Shown: one piece after another, positions 42,664 through 51,552 of the stretch
Position numbering within the stretch: the first letter of the stretch is position 1
Layout of the letters: each line of letters starts with the position of its first letter
Assembly (NCBI GenBank): GCA_041746105.1
Contig: JBGTHP010000047.1
Coordinates: forward strand, 8,808 to 72,807
From: JBFHRE01 sp041746105
Lineage (GTDB): Bacteria > Actinomycetota > Acidimicrobiia > Spongiisociales > ZC4RG35
Reading direction: 5' to 3'
Length of the DNA: 64,000 nt
Program-made: the position numbers and the translations under genes
Notes under the pieces: generated by a model
Databases searched by the model: none
What the model was told of the DNA's origin: nothing
The model's input: only the letters and a program-made list of their open reading frames with translations

Positions 42664-43821
42664 GTGGAACCGGAGCTCGCTCTGGCGTTGTCCACTCGTG
42701 ATTGGACCGACCACCTCCACCGCTTCTTGGCAGATCATGGCGGAGCCAGAGTCCGTGTCAATGCGATCGGTCCCGACGACCTTCTGGCGGAGGGTTTTCA
42801 CATCCTTCTCATCGACGACATCTGTTCATTCCTCACACCCCGATTGGTGACGGCTCTCGAACAGTCGGGTCGTGCCGTGATCGGCGTCTACGACCCCAAG
42901 GAAGCCGAGAGTGGGAGAACCCGTCTGCTCGAAGCGGGGATCACGGCGACGGTGGCTTCGTCGGCAGAGCCCGAGTCATTTCTCGAAGTGATTCGAGCGG
43001 CTATCGAGCGTCTGGATTGGCCGCCGCAGTCAATGCCACCGCCACAAACCGCATCGGAAGCTTTCGTCGCGTCAGGTTTGATCGCGGTCGGTGGACCACC
43101 CGGTGGCGCCGGGTCAACCGAGGTAGCGATCGCGATGGCGGTGCGTTTGGCCGAGGCCGGTGAGCGGGTGGCCCTGTTGGATCTCGACCATCAATGCCCG
43201 GCGATTGCACAGCGGCTTGCTCTACCGCTTCATCCAAACCTGTTGACCGCACTCGACTCGTACGAACATCGCCCCGACCAGATCGCCGCCGAATTGCTCG
43301 CCGTCGGCAGGCCGGCGTTCTGGGTGTTGCCCGGGGCTGCTGCCGAGGTGGGTTGGTCTCGCGTCAAACCTTATGCACTGACCGGCCTGTTGAAGGCGAT
43401 CTCGGCTCACTTTGACCGTGTCATTCTCAATTTGGGACCGGTGCAGGATCCTGGGCCTGTCCGAGGGGGCGCGCCGGGCCCGATCTCCTCGGCGGTCTTG
43501 AGCTGCTCGGATCGTCTGGTGGCCGTCGGAGCGGCCTCACCAATCGGCCTGACGCGCCTGATCGATTGGCTGGCGGTAGTGGAACCGAGCCTCGCGCACC
43601 CTGCCGATGTTGTTCTCAACCAGAGTCCTCGTGATGCAAAACGTAAAGCGGATCTCGTTTCCGAGCTCGTCCGGAGTTATCGGCCTGCATCTTTGGCGAC
43701 GGCTCCTTTCGACCCTGAGGTGGTGGCCGCTGCCTGGGATGGACGCCCGGTGACCAAAGGAAGGTACAAGCGGGCGGTCGACGCCTGGATCGAAGAGACG
43801 TTTGGCGCAATTCATGGCTGA
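42664..43821 (+). CDS. tadZ: TadZ/CpaE-like ATPase with degenerate Walker A
   Basis: A 385-residue protein with an N-terminal receiver-like domain (residues about 1-115, FHILLIDDICSFLTPRLVTAL, IGVYDPKEAE) and a MinD/ParA-like domain. The deviant Walker A reads VGGPPGGAGSTEVAIAMA, lacking the lysine expected before S/T; such changes are common in TadZ. The later ALLDLDHQCPAIAQRLAL loop follows the MinD pattern. TadZ marks the position where the pilus machine assembles. GTG 42664 is the start; its end overlaps tadA by 8 nt. Confidence 0.78.
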   Translation: MEPELALALSTRDWTDHLHRFLADHGGARVRVNAIGPDDLLAEGFHILLIDDICSFLTPRLVTALEQSGRAVIGVYDPKEAESGRTRLLEAGITATVASSAEPESFLEVIRAAIERLDWPPQSMPPPQTASEAFVASGLIAVGGPPGGAGSTEVAIAMAVRLAEAGERVALLDLDHQCPAIAQRLALPLHPNLLTALDSYEHRPDQIAAELLAVGRPAFWVLPGAAAEVGWSRVKPYALTGLLKAISAHFDRVILNLGPVQDPGPVRGGAPGPISSAVLSCSDRLVAVGAASPIGLTRLIDWLAVVEPSLAHPADVVLNQSPRDAKRKADLVSELVRSYRPASLATAPFDPEVVAAAWDGRPVTKGRYKRAVDAWIEETFGAIHG

Positions 43822-45091
43822 GCGCGGAACCGCCTATGACGAAATCCGGGTCAGGGCGATCGACTTGGTGGAGTCGCAGAAAGTCGATCCGGCCCGGGAT
43901 CGCGACCAAACGAGGTCGCTGGTGTCTCGAGCGGTGGAGGACTATCAGGCCCTCGCCTCACTCGGCTCTGGAAGGAGTCTTGGGCGCCCTTCCGAAATGG
44001 TTGATCGAGTCCTTCGATCGATCGCCGACTTTGGACCGCTCACGGACCTGTTTGCCCGAGACGACATCGAAGAGATCTTCATCGAAGGTCCCAGGGTCAC
44101 GTATCTGGACTCTGGTGGACGGCTTCGGGGATTGGATGAGCCCACGACCGAGGACGAAAACGAGCATGTGGTCGCCCGGCTTCTCAGCTCCGGAGACCGT
44201 CGCATCGACGCGTCGAGCCCGATTGTGCAGGCGAGAGTCCTCGGTGGCACCGCCCGGCTCACCGCAGTGATTCCTCCGGTCGCCGATCAGCTGTCGGTGA
44301 CGATTAGACGGTACGCACTCCGCAAAGAGACCCTTTCAGCTCTTGTGGAGATGGATTCTCTTTCACCGGCAGCCGGGGCGTTCTTGGCGGCCTGTATGCA
44401 AACCACGTCCAATCTCGTCGTGAGCGGTCCTCCCGGCGCCGGAAAGACGTCTCTGCTCTCGGCCCTCATCGGCGCTGCGCCACCGCACCACTGCATCAGG
44501 TGTTGTGAGGAGGTGCGCGAAATTCATGTGCCGCTTCTACACGGGTCCTTCTACGAGGCCCGCCCTCCCGGTCTCGACGGATCGGGAGAGATCACTCTGC
44601 GCAATCTCGTCAAGGTCATTCTAGCGATGCGGCCTGATCGCATCGTCGTAGGCGAAGTGCGCGGCTCTGAAGCTTTCGAGTTGACGAGGGCGGTGAATGC
44701 CGGTTGTGGTTTCGCTTGTACCGTCCACGCCAACTCGGCGGCAGAAGCCTTGGTGGCATTGGTCAACGCGGCACTGATGGCCGGTGAGAATGTTCCGGAG
44801 CCAGTCGTTCGGGGGGTGTTCTCATCTTCGATCGACATCGTCGTGCACCTCGATCGCGAACCCGCCGGCCAAAACGGCGGCCGCCGTCAAGTCATGGAGG
44901 TGTTGGCGCTCGTTCCCGCCCTCCGAGACGACTTCTCGGTGCAGCCGATCTTTGTCCGTGACCGTCTCGGAACGCCCCTTCGCTGGACAGGGGCTTTGCC
45001 TCCCGGCAGGCTCTTGAAACGATTGGAGTCGGTCACGGCCGGGCACGGCGGCATCGTCGGTCTGCTCGAAGGACGGAGCGCCGAGTTGTGA
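43814..45091 (+). CDS. tadA: TadA/CpaF pilus-assembly ATPase
   Basis: A 425-residue secretion ATPase. N-terminal helical part, then FGPLTDLFARDDIEEIFIEGP (typical CpaF), the Walker A GPPGAGKTSLLSALIG, the Walker B/Asp-box region VILAMRPDRIVVGEVRGSEAFELTRAVNAG and the His box CTVHANSAAEALVAL. It powers assembly, and in some Tad systems retraction, of the Flp pilus. ATG 43814 is chosen; the frame continues to 43802 without a good start. It overlaps both neighbours by 4-8 nt. Confidence 0.9.
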   Translation: MAERGTAYDEIRVRAIDLVESQKVDPARDRDQTRSLVSRAVEDYQALASLGSGRSLGRPSEMVDRVLRSIADFGPLTDLFARDDIEEIFIEGPRVTYLDSGGRLRGLDEPTTEDENEHVVARLLSSGDRRIDASSPIVQARVLGGTARLTAVIPPVADQLSVTIRRYALRKETLSALVEMDSLSPAAGAFLAACMQTTSNLVVSGPPGAGKTSLLSALIGAAPPHHCIRCCEEVREIHVPLLHGSFYEARPPGLDGSGEITLRNLVKVILAMRPDRIVVGEVRGSEAFELTRAVNAGCGFACTVHANSAAEALVALVNAALMAGENVPEPVVRGVFSSSIDIVVHLDREPAGQNGGRRQVMEVLALVPALRDDFSVQPIFVRDRLGTPLRWTGALPPGRLLKRLESVTAGHGGIVGLLEGRSAEL

Positions 45092-45975
45092 GAGCCTTCG
45101 CCGCCGCCTCGTCGGCTTTGACAACCGCATTGTTCGTTGGCTTGGTGGCGGGTGCGCTTCCCCGCTCGAGCTACCCGGTACTGCGGAAACCTTCGAAGAG
45201 GCCACGCCGGGAATGGCTGCTCCAGGCCGGTCTCGACCTGAGCCCACGCCAGTTTTGGACCGCTTCGGTTTCTCTTGGCGCGGTTGTCTTGGTTCTGCTC
45301 TTCCTGATCACCGGGGTCCTGTCGGTTGCCTTGCCGCCGGCGATCCTGTCGATCTACGCCCCGAAGATGTATTTTTCCCGCGAACGGGAAAGGCGGCTGG
45401 CAGAGATCCAGCGAGCGTGGCCCGATGGACTGAGAGACCTCCTCGCGTCTATCGCAGCAGGAATGTCATTGCAGCGAGCGCTGGAGGCGCTGGCCGAGAC
45501 AGGGCCACAACCCCTGCGTTCGGCCTTCTCTCGCTTTCGTGTCTATACGCAGACCTCCGGGGTCGTCGCCGCTCTCGAAGTGATCAAAGAAGAACTGTCT
45601 GACCCGACCTCCGACCGGGTGATCGAAGTCCTGATTCTCGCTCACGAGCGAGGCGGAGCCGTCGTGTCTCGGATTCTCACCGAGCTGAGCGAGGCGACCA
45701 CCCGAGACATCTGGGTGTTCGAAACGATCCGAACCGAGGCCCTGGAACAGAAGATAAATGCAAGAGCGGTGTTTGTATTGCCGTGGTTGGTGCTCGCCGC
45801 GATCACGAGTCGTGCTGGGGAATTCAGAGATTTCTACTCGTCCTCAGGAGGCCTTGTTGTCGTAGCCATCGGAGCCGTGATGAGCGCGGTTGGGATCGCA
45901 TTGGTCTCGAGGCTCTCTCGTGAACCCGATGAACCGCGAGTGTTCGGCTCGGCTCACTCGGGTGTTGCGTTGTGA
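45088..45975 (+). CDS. tadB: TadB-like pilus inner-membrane protein
   Basis: A 295-residue T2SF-domain protein. Two hydrophobic stretches near the N-terminus (SSALTTALFVGLVAGALP, FWTASVSLGAVVLVLLFLITGVLSVALPPAIL) precede the cytoplasmic T2SF helix bundle (WPDGLRDLLASIAAGMSLQRALEALAETG), and two more close the protein. With TadC it forms the membrane platform for the ATPase. GTG start overlapping the tadA stop by 4 nt. Confidence 0.85.
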   Translation: MRAFAAASSALTTALFVGLVAGALPRSSYPVLRKPSKRPRREWLLQAGLDLSPRQFWTASVSLGAVVLVLLFLITGVLSVALPPAILSIYAPKMYFSRERERRLAEIQRAWPDGLRDLLASIAAGMSLQRALEALAETGPQPLRSAFSRFRVYTQTSGVVAALEVIKEELSDPTSDRVIEVLILAHERGGAVVSRILTELSEATTRDIWVFETIRTEALEQKINARAVFVLPWLVLAAITSRAGEFRDFYSSSGGLVVVAIGAVMSAVGIALVSRLSREPDEPRVFGSAHSGVAL

Positions 45976-46916
45976 GCCTCGAGGTTGTGACAGCGCTGGT
46001 GTCGGCATCCGTGGCCGTGCTGGTGGCCCGCCATTTGTGGTCGCCTCGTCGTTCGTTGGCGTCACGGGTGCGGCCCTACACGCTTGCATCGAGGGCAACT
46101 CTGGGAGGACGGGCAGATTTGAGAGTGCTCGCTGCCTCTGGAACCGGTTTGGTCTTACTCGGCCGCTTGGTCCGCCCGGTGTTCACTCGAATTCACAGGG
46201 CTTCCAGATCCGGCCACGGAGGCAGCAGCGAAGCTCTGGCGATGCGGCTCCGCCAGGCGGGTCTCTTTGAGGAACTCGGGGACGACGGACGGGTCGTCGC
46301 CTATCGCCTCGCCCAGCTGAAAACCGTGGCGTTGACCACCAGTGCCTCATTCGCCTTTGCACTGCTTTTTCGGTTCTCAACCGGACGCGCCCTGGCCGTG
46401 GTTGGTCTGGGCCTGTTGGTTGGTGCGACGAGACAGAGAGGTCGGCTGGACCGTGCCGTCGAGGACCGCCGGGCGCGGATGCGCATCGAGATCTACACAG
46501 TCAATCAGCTCTTGGCAATGCGCACTCGCAGCGGCGGCGGAGTTATCCAAGCCGTGGCGCGGGTGGTTGAGCGAGGCTCGGGAGAAGTCGTCGCAGAACT
46601 GGAGGAAGCCCTCCGGCTCCATCGCAATGGAATGCGGGCAAAGGATTCGTTTCTCCGGATAGGTGCGAATTCACCTGAGCCCTACTGCGCCCGTACCTAC
46701 GCGCTCTTGGCCGTCGCCGAGGAACGCGGCGCCGATCTGGCGGCGGGTCTGTTGGCGCTGGCGGAAGACGTCAGGGAAGCGCGTCGTGAGGCCGTCAAAC
46801 GAAACGCCACGAAGCGGAGGGCGGCGATGCTCATTCCGACAATTGCGATTCTGGCACCGGTGATGCTCCTCTTCATCGCGGCCCCGCTGCCCCGGATCGT
46901 GTTCGGCTGGCAATAA
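45972..46916 (+). CDS. tadC: TadC-like pilus inner-membrane protein
   Basis: A 314-residue T2SF-family protein with an N-terminal helix, a central pair of helices (TVALTTSASFAFALLFRFSTGRALAVVGLGLLVGA), the cytoplasmic bundle (YTVNQLLAMRTRSGGGVIQAVARVVERGSGEVVAELEEALRLHRNG) and a C-terminal helix (AMLIPTIAILAPVMLLFIAAPLPRIVF). It is the second platform protein. Its GTG overlaps the tadB stop by 4 nt. Confidence 0.85.
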   Translation: MSLEVVTALVSASVAVLVARHLWSPRRSLASRVRPYTLASRATLGGRADLRVLAASGTGLVLLGRLVRPVFTRIHRASRSGHGGSSEALAMRLRQAGLFEELGDDGRVVAYRLAQLKTVALTTSASFAFALLFRFSTGRALAVVGLGLLVGATRQRGRLDRAVEDRRARMRIEIYTVNQLLAMRTRSGGGVIQAVARVVERGSGEVVAELEEALRLHRNGMRAKDSFLRIGANSPEPYCARTYALLAVAEERGADLAAGLLALAEDVREARREAVKRNATKRRAAMLIPTIAILAPVMLLFIAAPLPRIVFGWQ

Positions 46917-46931
46917 ATGAAAGGAGAAAGA

Positions 46932-47105
46932 ATGGCTCTACCAAAACTCATCGCCATCCATGAGGATGAACGTGGCCTCAACACCGCCGAGCTGCTGGGA
47001 AATGCGGCTCTCGCGATCATCGCGCTGATCGCCATCTGGGCGGCACTCGAGGCGGCCGGCATCAGCATCGTGTCGTGGATACAGAATCAACTCATCGGGA
47101 GCTGA
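46932..47105 (+). CDS. Flp-type pilin-like small protein
   Basis: A 57-residue protein. The ATG at 46932 has an SD (AAGGAG, 5 nt before), which decides against the ATG at 46917. It shows the short prepilin layout: a charged leader (MALPKLIAIHEDERG), a likely cleavage at G/LNTAELL with the glutamate five residues after it, and one hydrophobic helix (LGNAALAIIALIAIWAALEAAGI). It is probably the major subunit of the pilus. The prepilin peptidase is not in the window. Confidence 0.8.
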   Translation: MALPKLIAIHEDERGLNTAELLGNAALAIIALIAIWAALEAAGISIVSWIQNQLIGS

Positions 47106-47479
47106 GTCAGGCCGGATTCATCTCTGCCGAGATCCTTGGCGCGGTCTGCCTTGGATTGGTGCTCTTCGTCATGCTGGCGAACCTGATCGTGATGCAGTAC
47201 ACGATGGCGGCGGTGACCGGGGCGCTGGATGAGGGGGCACGGCTGGGAGCCCGAACCCAGCACGCATCAGAGAGTGCGTGTGAGCAGAGAGTGTTCGAGG
47301 CCGTCGGCGCGATTCTCGCTGAACGAATCGCGAGTGGCCTCACTGTTTCTTGCTGGTCAAACGGTGTCGCCGTTCATGCCGAGGCGGTCGGGCTCCTTGG
47401 TGGCTGGTTGCCTGGCGTCCCCGACGTCTCGTTTCGGCGGACGGCGGTTTCCCCCGTCGAACCATTCGAGGTGGAATGA
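47075..47479 (+). CDS. TadE-like minor pseudopilin
   Basis: A 134-residue protein with a prepilin-like start (QAGFISAEILGAVCLGLVLFVMLANLIVMQYTMAAVTGALDEGARLGART): a glycine, a glutamate at position about +5, a membrane helix, and the amphipathic continuation seen in TadE. The first GTG (47075) overlaps the pilin gene by 31 nt, and a better start is not visible. Two cysteines in the C-terminal part may pair outside the cell. Confidence 0.7.
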   Translation: MDTESTHRELSQAGFISAEILGAVCLGLVLFVMLANLIVMQYTMAAVTGALDEGARLGARTQHASESACEQRVFEAVGAILAERIASGLTVSCWSNGVAVHAEAVGLLGGWLPGVPDVSFRRTAVSPVEPFEVE

Positions 47480-47952
47480 GACAGCGTGGTGCCGCTTCGT
47501 TGGAATTGGCCCTGGGTGCGGTTGCCCTGTTGGTGCCGGCTTCTCTTTTGGTGTTGTCTTTTGGTCCTTGGCTCGAGGCCAGGTCGTTTGCCCAGCTCGC
47601 GGCGAGGGAGGTCGGCCGCGCCTACGTGACCAGCGACCAAACGAACGGCGGCAGGCAGTTGGTGGCGATGGCGGCAACCTACCGAAGCGGCCCGGTACGC
47701 CTTGGCCTGTGTCATGGCCAGCCGCTGTCGGTTGATGAATCGGCGCCCAACGGGGGAGACAATTGTCCTCTGCTTGAGGAGGTCGGTGACATCGGCGAAC
47801 CCGATGGCGGGGTGATGGTCGTTGTCGAGGTCGATGTTCCCATCTTTTCGCTCCCCTGGCACCACGAGGATGGCTCGGCGGTCACGGTCGGTGGAGTGAC
47901 CGTGACCGGCCGGCACACCGAATATGTCGATCTGTATCGGAGTTTCCCGTGA
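47476..47952 (+). CDS. TadE/TadG-like pseudopilin
   Basis: I start at ATG 47476, which overlaps the previous stop (ATGA). The 158-residue protein begins MRQRGAASLELALGAVALLVPASLLVLSFGPWLEARS, again with the G-x4-E prepilin pattern and one helix. The remaining 120 residues are extracytoplasmic with two cysteines (LCHGQ, DNCPLLE). Probably a minor subunit of the pilus tip. Confidence 0.75.
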   Translation: MRQRGAASLELALGAVALLVPASLLVLSFGPWLEARSFAQLAAREVGRAYVTSDQTNGGRQLVAMAATYRSGPVRLGLCHGQPLSVDESAPNGGDNCPLLEEVGDIGEPDGGVMVVVEVDVPIFSLPWHHEDGSAVTVGGVTVTGRHTEYVDLYRSFP

Positions 47953-48383
47953 GGAGCGAGCGGGGCTCGGCGACGATGTGGATGATCGGCCTGTCGATGC
48001 TGCTGCTCGTACTCGGCGGGTTGTCGATGGATCTCTGGCGGGTCCTGGCCGAGAGGAGACTTCTGGCATCTGTGGCCGACTCGGCGGCCGTGGCGGCGGC
48101 CTCGGCCTTGGATCTGGCGGTTTATCGCGACGGTGAGTCTCCTGGGGGAGGCGGTCAGGTACGTCTCGACCCGACGGAAGCAACCAGACGAGCGCTCCTC
48201 GCCATCGATTTGAGCGATGTCGACCTCAGATCGTGGCCACTGGTTCAATTCTCGGACGGTGATACTCGAGTCGAGATCACTCTTGACTCCGAAGTCGAGT
48301 TCGGGTTGCTCAAACTGCTGCTCGGCGACAGAGCTTTCAGCGTTGCCGCCACGGCTTCTGCCACTGCCACCGAATTCGAATGA
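47949..48383 (+). CDS. TadG-like pilus protein with Tad_N domain
   Basis: A 144-residue protein whose N-terminus ERGSATMWMIGLSMLLLVLGGLSMDLWRVLAERRLLASVADSAAVAAASALD is the Tad/TadG-like start: helix followed by a residue pattern ADSAA...A. The rest is a short beta-rich domain. The GTG start overlaps the previous stop by 4 nt. It is the last gene of the pilus operon; TadG proteins are usually larger, so it may be a short pseudopilin. Confidence 0.7.
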   Translation: MRSERGSATMWMIGLSMLLLVLGGLSMDLWRVLAERRLLASVADSAAVAAASALDLAVYRDGESPGGGGQVRLDPTEATRRALLAIDLSDVDLRSWPLVQFSDGDTRVEITLDSEVEFGLLKLLLGDRAFSVAATASATATEFE

Positions 48384-48599
48384 ATCGCCCGGCCCCGGAT
48401 CTCCTCAGCCGATGCGTCAGGACGGCGCGATCGGGGCCAATCGCATTTTGCACTTCCGGCCCAAGACGACCGGCCCTTGGTCATCGGGCTGACGGGGTGG
48501 ATGACATTGAAATTGGACGAATGCGAAAAAGCCAAAGTGGAACAGTGCGGCTGCGGGGATCGCCCTCGCTGAGGAGGTGGCGACGAGAAAAACTTGTCG

Positions 48600-49229
48600 A
48601 TGCCCCCGGTTCCCTGCAACGTCTCGTACGATGATCTGATCATCACAATCAATTACACCCCCACCACCGCCCTCGTCATCGTCGACGTCCAGAACGATTT
48701 CGCCGATCCTTCAGGAAATCTCTATGTCAAAGGCGGCGAAGATGTGGTTGCGGTGATCAATGCCGAGATCGGCCGCGCCAAGAAGGCCGGTGCTTGGGTC
48801 GCATACACGGCCGATTGGCACCCGGAGTCCACGCCCCATTTTGCCAAGGACGGTGGGGTCTGGCCGGTGCATTGCGTCGGCGACACCTGGGGAGCCGAGT
48901 TCCATCCCGACCTGGTGGTGGACGGTCCCGTGGTGTTGAAAGGCACAAACGGTGAGGACGGCTACTCGGGGTTCACCATGCAGGACCCTGTGACCCTGGA
49001 ACGAATGCCGACCGAACTGGCCGATCTGCTTCACGTCCAAGAGGTCGAGAGGATTGTTGTCGTGGGACTGGCCACCGATTACTGCGTGAAGGCGACCGCC
49101 ATCGATGGATTAGCCGCCGGATTCGAGGTCAGAGTCATCACTAGCGCGATCCGATCGGTCGATCTCGCCGAAGGAGACGGCACGCGGGCGCTGGCCGAGA
49201 TGGCTGCGGCCGGCGTGGACGTCGGTTGA
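48600..49229 (+). CDS. pncA: Nicotinamidase, isochorismatase-fold
   Basis: A 209-residue cysteine hydrolase with the nicotinamidase pattern: ALVIVDVQNDFADPSGNLYVKGG (catalytic Asp), the metal-binding TADWHPESTPHF, WPVHCVGDTWGAEFHPDL, and the nucleophile loop VVVGLATDYCVKATAIDGL. It converts nicotinamide to nicotinate and ammonia. A run of 216 bp between the pilus operon and this start holds no gene. A strong SD-like GAGGAGG lies about 20 nt before ATG 48600, so the precise start is not certain. Its place at the head of an island with a molybdenum hydroxylase and an enamidase suggests that it may serve nicotinate catabolism as well as NAD salvage. Confidence 0.85.
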   Translation: MPPVPCNVSYDDLIITINYTPTTALVIVDVQNDFADPSGNLYVKGGEDVVAVINAEIGRAKKAGAWVAYTADWHPESTPHFAKDGGVWPVHCVGDTWGAEFHPDLVVDGPVVLKGTNGEDGYSGFTMQDPVTLERMPTELADLLHVQEVERIVVVGLATDYCVKATAIDGLAAGFEVRVITSAIRSVDLAEGDGTRALAEMAAAGVDVG

Positions 49230-49232
49230 CGG

Positions 49233-50123
49233 TCAGCCTCTTTTTCGACGTAGCCGCCGTTGCCTCCGAGCTTTCCCGGTCTGGCCGAGGAGCGGCCGCA
49301 CCCTGACCCCGACGATGGCGATGGCCAGGACAACGATCTGAGCGAAGATCGTCGAGATCATGAACTGGAGGACTGCGAGGGTACCTCCGAGCAGGATGCC
49401 GGCAACGATCAGACCTCGCAGCGATCCGGTCCCCCCCAGAATCACCACCAGAAACGAGTTGACGAGAAAGAGCAGCCCGAATTGAGGGTTGAGGGTGTTG
49501 ATCGGGGCGAGCATGGCACCGGCGAGGCCGGCGAGCCCTGATCCAATCGCAAACAGGCCGGCGCGCACCAGGCCCGTATTCACCCCCATTGCTTCGGCCA
49601 GCTTCGGGTTTGCAACCGTTGCTCGGGCGTGAAGCCCGAAGCTCGTTCTCGTCATGAGCTGGGAGACCCCTACGACCGCGAGCGCCGTCGAGACGACGAT
49701 CACCAGACGCCACCACGGTATGTTGAAACCTCCCACGACGAACGATCCTCCGATCGGATCGGTCACGGTCCGAGGATTCGCCGAAAACACCAATTGGACC
49801 ACCTGCCGGATGATCACGGCAAGGCCAAATGTCGCGAGCAGCGAATCCAGTGGCCGGTCATAGAGAAACCGCAGCACGCCCCGCTCCATGGCAACGCCGG
49901 CGATCGCCGCCACCGGGACGGCTAGAGCCATGCCGAGCAGGACGTTGCCTGTCGTCTGCTGAATCTGGAATGCCGTGTAGGCGCCGATCAAGATGAGTTC
50001 ACCGTGCACCAGATTCACCACATTGAGCATCCCGAACGTGAAGTGGAGTCCGACCGCCACCAACACGAACACTGCGGCGAGCACGATCACGTTGAACGAG
50101 TCGACAGGGAGGCCTAACGGCAT
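49233..50123 (-). CDS. UrtB/LivH-type ABC permease
   Basis: A 296-residue permease with eight or so hydrophobic segments and the HAAT family motifs: FGMLNVVNLVHGELILIGAYTAF near the N-terminus and MTRTSFGLHARATVANPKLAEAMGVNTGLVRAGLFAIGSGLAGLAGAM. Its ATG overlaps the UrtE-like stop (ATGA). It is the last gene of the transporter operon, where UrtB/LivH normally stands second. The ligand of these transporters is urea, short amides or branched-chain amino acids. Confidence 0.85.
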   Translation of the reverse strand: MPLGLPVDSFNVIVLAAVFVLVAVGLHFTFGMLNVVNLVHGELILIGAYTAFQIQQTTGNVLLGMALAVPVAAIAGVAMERGVLRFLYDRPLDSLLATFGLAVIIRQVVQLVFSANPRTVTDPIGGSFVVGGFNIPWWRLVIVVSTALAVVGVSQLMTRTSFGLHARATVANPKLAEAMGVNTGLVRAGLFAIGSGLAGLAGAMLAPINTLNPQFGLLFLVNSFLVVILGGTGSLRGLIVAGILLGGTLAVLQFMISTIFAQIVVLAIAIVGVRVRPLLGQTGKARRQRRLRRKRG

Positions 50124-50812
50124 CAGAGGGCCAGCCGCCGTTCCAGAATTCCGCGGGAGTGAAGGTCGTTGACATCTCCCGTTTCGACCACAGATCCCTG
50201 TTCGAGGATGTGAGCCCGCGACCCGAGTGCGAGCGCCGTGTCGATGTTCTGTTCGACGAGGACGATCGCGGCTCTTCTGGCAAGACCGGCTATCGCCGAG
50301 ACGAGCATCTCCACGATCACAGGGGCGACCCCTTCTGTGGGTTCGTCCATGAGCACTACCTTTGGCTCGACAATGAACGCCTGGGCGATTCCGAGCATCT
50401 TGCGCTCGCCCCCCGAGAGCGTCTGAGCAGGCTGGTCCAGGCGTTCCTTCAAGACCGGGAACAAGGATGCGGCCAACTCGACCCCTCGATCGATTTCGCG
50501 GCCGACGGAGATCATCAGATGCTCACGAACGGTGAGCCCGGGAAACACGGAGTCTTCTTGCGGCACCCACACCATGCCGGCTGCATTGACACGGTGGCCC
50601 GGCCAGCGTCCGATCTCGGTTCCCTCGAGTTGAACGTTCCCGGTCTTCGGCAGCAGACCCATGACAGCCTTGAGAAGGGTGGTTTTGCCCGCTCCGTTGC
50701 GGCCCATGACACAGACAACTTCGCCCTGATCGGCCGAGAAACGAACGGCGCGGAGGACGGTCGTTTGTCCGTATCCGGATGACAGCCCCGTCACCTCGAG
50801 GGTGGCGCTCAA
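50123..50812 (-). CDS. UrtE/LivF-type ABC ATPase
   Basis: A 229-residue ATPase. It begins at a TTG (50812) that overlaps the previous stop in ATTGA, giving the standard LSATLEVTGLSSGYGQTTVLRAV start (shown as Met). Motifs: Walker A GRNGAGKTTLL, LSGGERKMLGIAQA, Walker B VVLMDEPTEG and EQNIDTAL as H-loop region. Length is typical of LivF/UrtE. The longer frame up to 51241 is an artefact of overlapping coding. Confidence 0.87.
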   Translation of the reverse strand: MSATLEVTGLSSGYGQTTVLRAVRFSADQGEVVCVMGRNGAGKTTLLKAVMGLLPKTGNVQLEGTEIGRWPGHRVNAAGMVWVPQEDSVFPGLTVREHLMISVGREIDRGVELAASLFPVLKERLDQPAQTLSGGERKMLGIAQAFIVEPKVVLMDEPTEGVAPVIVEMLVSAIAGLARRAAIVLVEQNIDTALALGSRAHILEQGSVVETGDVNDLHSRGILERRLAL

Positions 50813-51552
50813 TGCAACCGACCCAGATAGGAGTCCTGAACGGCGCGGTCGTCCGACACCTCGTCGATCGTTCCGTCCGCAAGGACACTGCCCCGATGCA
50901 TCACGGTGACGCGGTCGCTCACGAGGCGGATGAACGCGATGTTGTGCTCCACGACTACCAGTCCCTCGATGGCCTGCTCGTTGCGTAGCTCGAGCAGTAG
51001 GTTTGCGGTCCGGCGGCTTTCTGCATCCGTCATTCCAGAGGTGGGCTCGTCGAGGAGCAACAGGGTCGGCTTGCTGAGCAGAACCATCCCGATCTCCAGC
51101 CATTGCTTCGCCCCGTGACTGAGATTGCCGGCTTGGCGGTGGCGCATACCTGCGAGATCCACCAATTCGAGAACCCGCTCGATCTCGCCCGGTTCGGTTC
51201 TCGGGGGGCGGCCGCCGGATGGAGATGAGCCACCTTTCCACAGTGCCCCGAGAAGGAGGTTTTCCCAGACGGTCAGGCCGTCGAAGACCGACGTGACCTG
51301 GAACACGAGACCCATCCCCAAGCGGGCGCGTGCCGTCGCCGACAGCCGTGAGACGTCGGTGTCTCCGAACCAGATCGAGCCGGAATCCGGCGCGATCCTC
51401 CCATAGACCAGATGGAGCAGGGTGCTCTTACCGGCGCCGTTGGAGCCGATCAAGCCTCGCATCTCTCCGCGTTCGACGGTGAACGAGACTTTGTCCACGG
51501 CGGTGAAACCACCAAATGCCTTGGACAGGCCCTCCACTCGCAGAATGCTCAC
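50809..51552 (-). CDS. UrtD/LivG-type ABC ATPase
   Basis: A 247-residue ATPase starting at GTG 51552 (VSILRVEGLSKAFGGFTAVDKVSF), where GTGA overlaps the permease stop. It shows Walker A GSNGAGKSTLLHLVYG, the shortened-loop signature LSHGAKQWLEIGMVL, with H in place of G, as in UrtD, and Walker B LLLLDEPTSGMTDAESRRTA. LSHGAKQWLEIGM is a UrtD hallmark, which favours a urea- or amide-type transporter over LivG. Confidence 0.87.
   Translation of the reverse strand: MSILRVEGLSKAFGGFTAVDKVSFTVERGEMRGLIGSNGAGKSTLLHLVYGRIAPDSGSIWFGDTDVSRLSATARARLGMGLVFQVTSVFDGLTVWENLLLGALWKGGSSPSGGRPPRTEPGEIERVLELVDLAGMRHRQAGNLSHGAKQWLEIGMVLLSKPTLLLLDEPTSGMTDAESRRTANLLLELRNEQAIEGLVVVEHNIAFIRLVSDRVTVMHRGSVLADGTIDEVSDDRAVQDSYLGRLH

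Noticed and set aside
48384..48599. Search for tRNA or small gene between the pilus operon and pncA
   Set aside because: No clover-leaf and no convincing coding frame in 216 bp.
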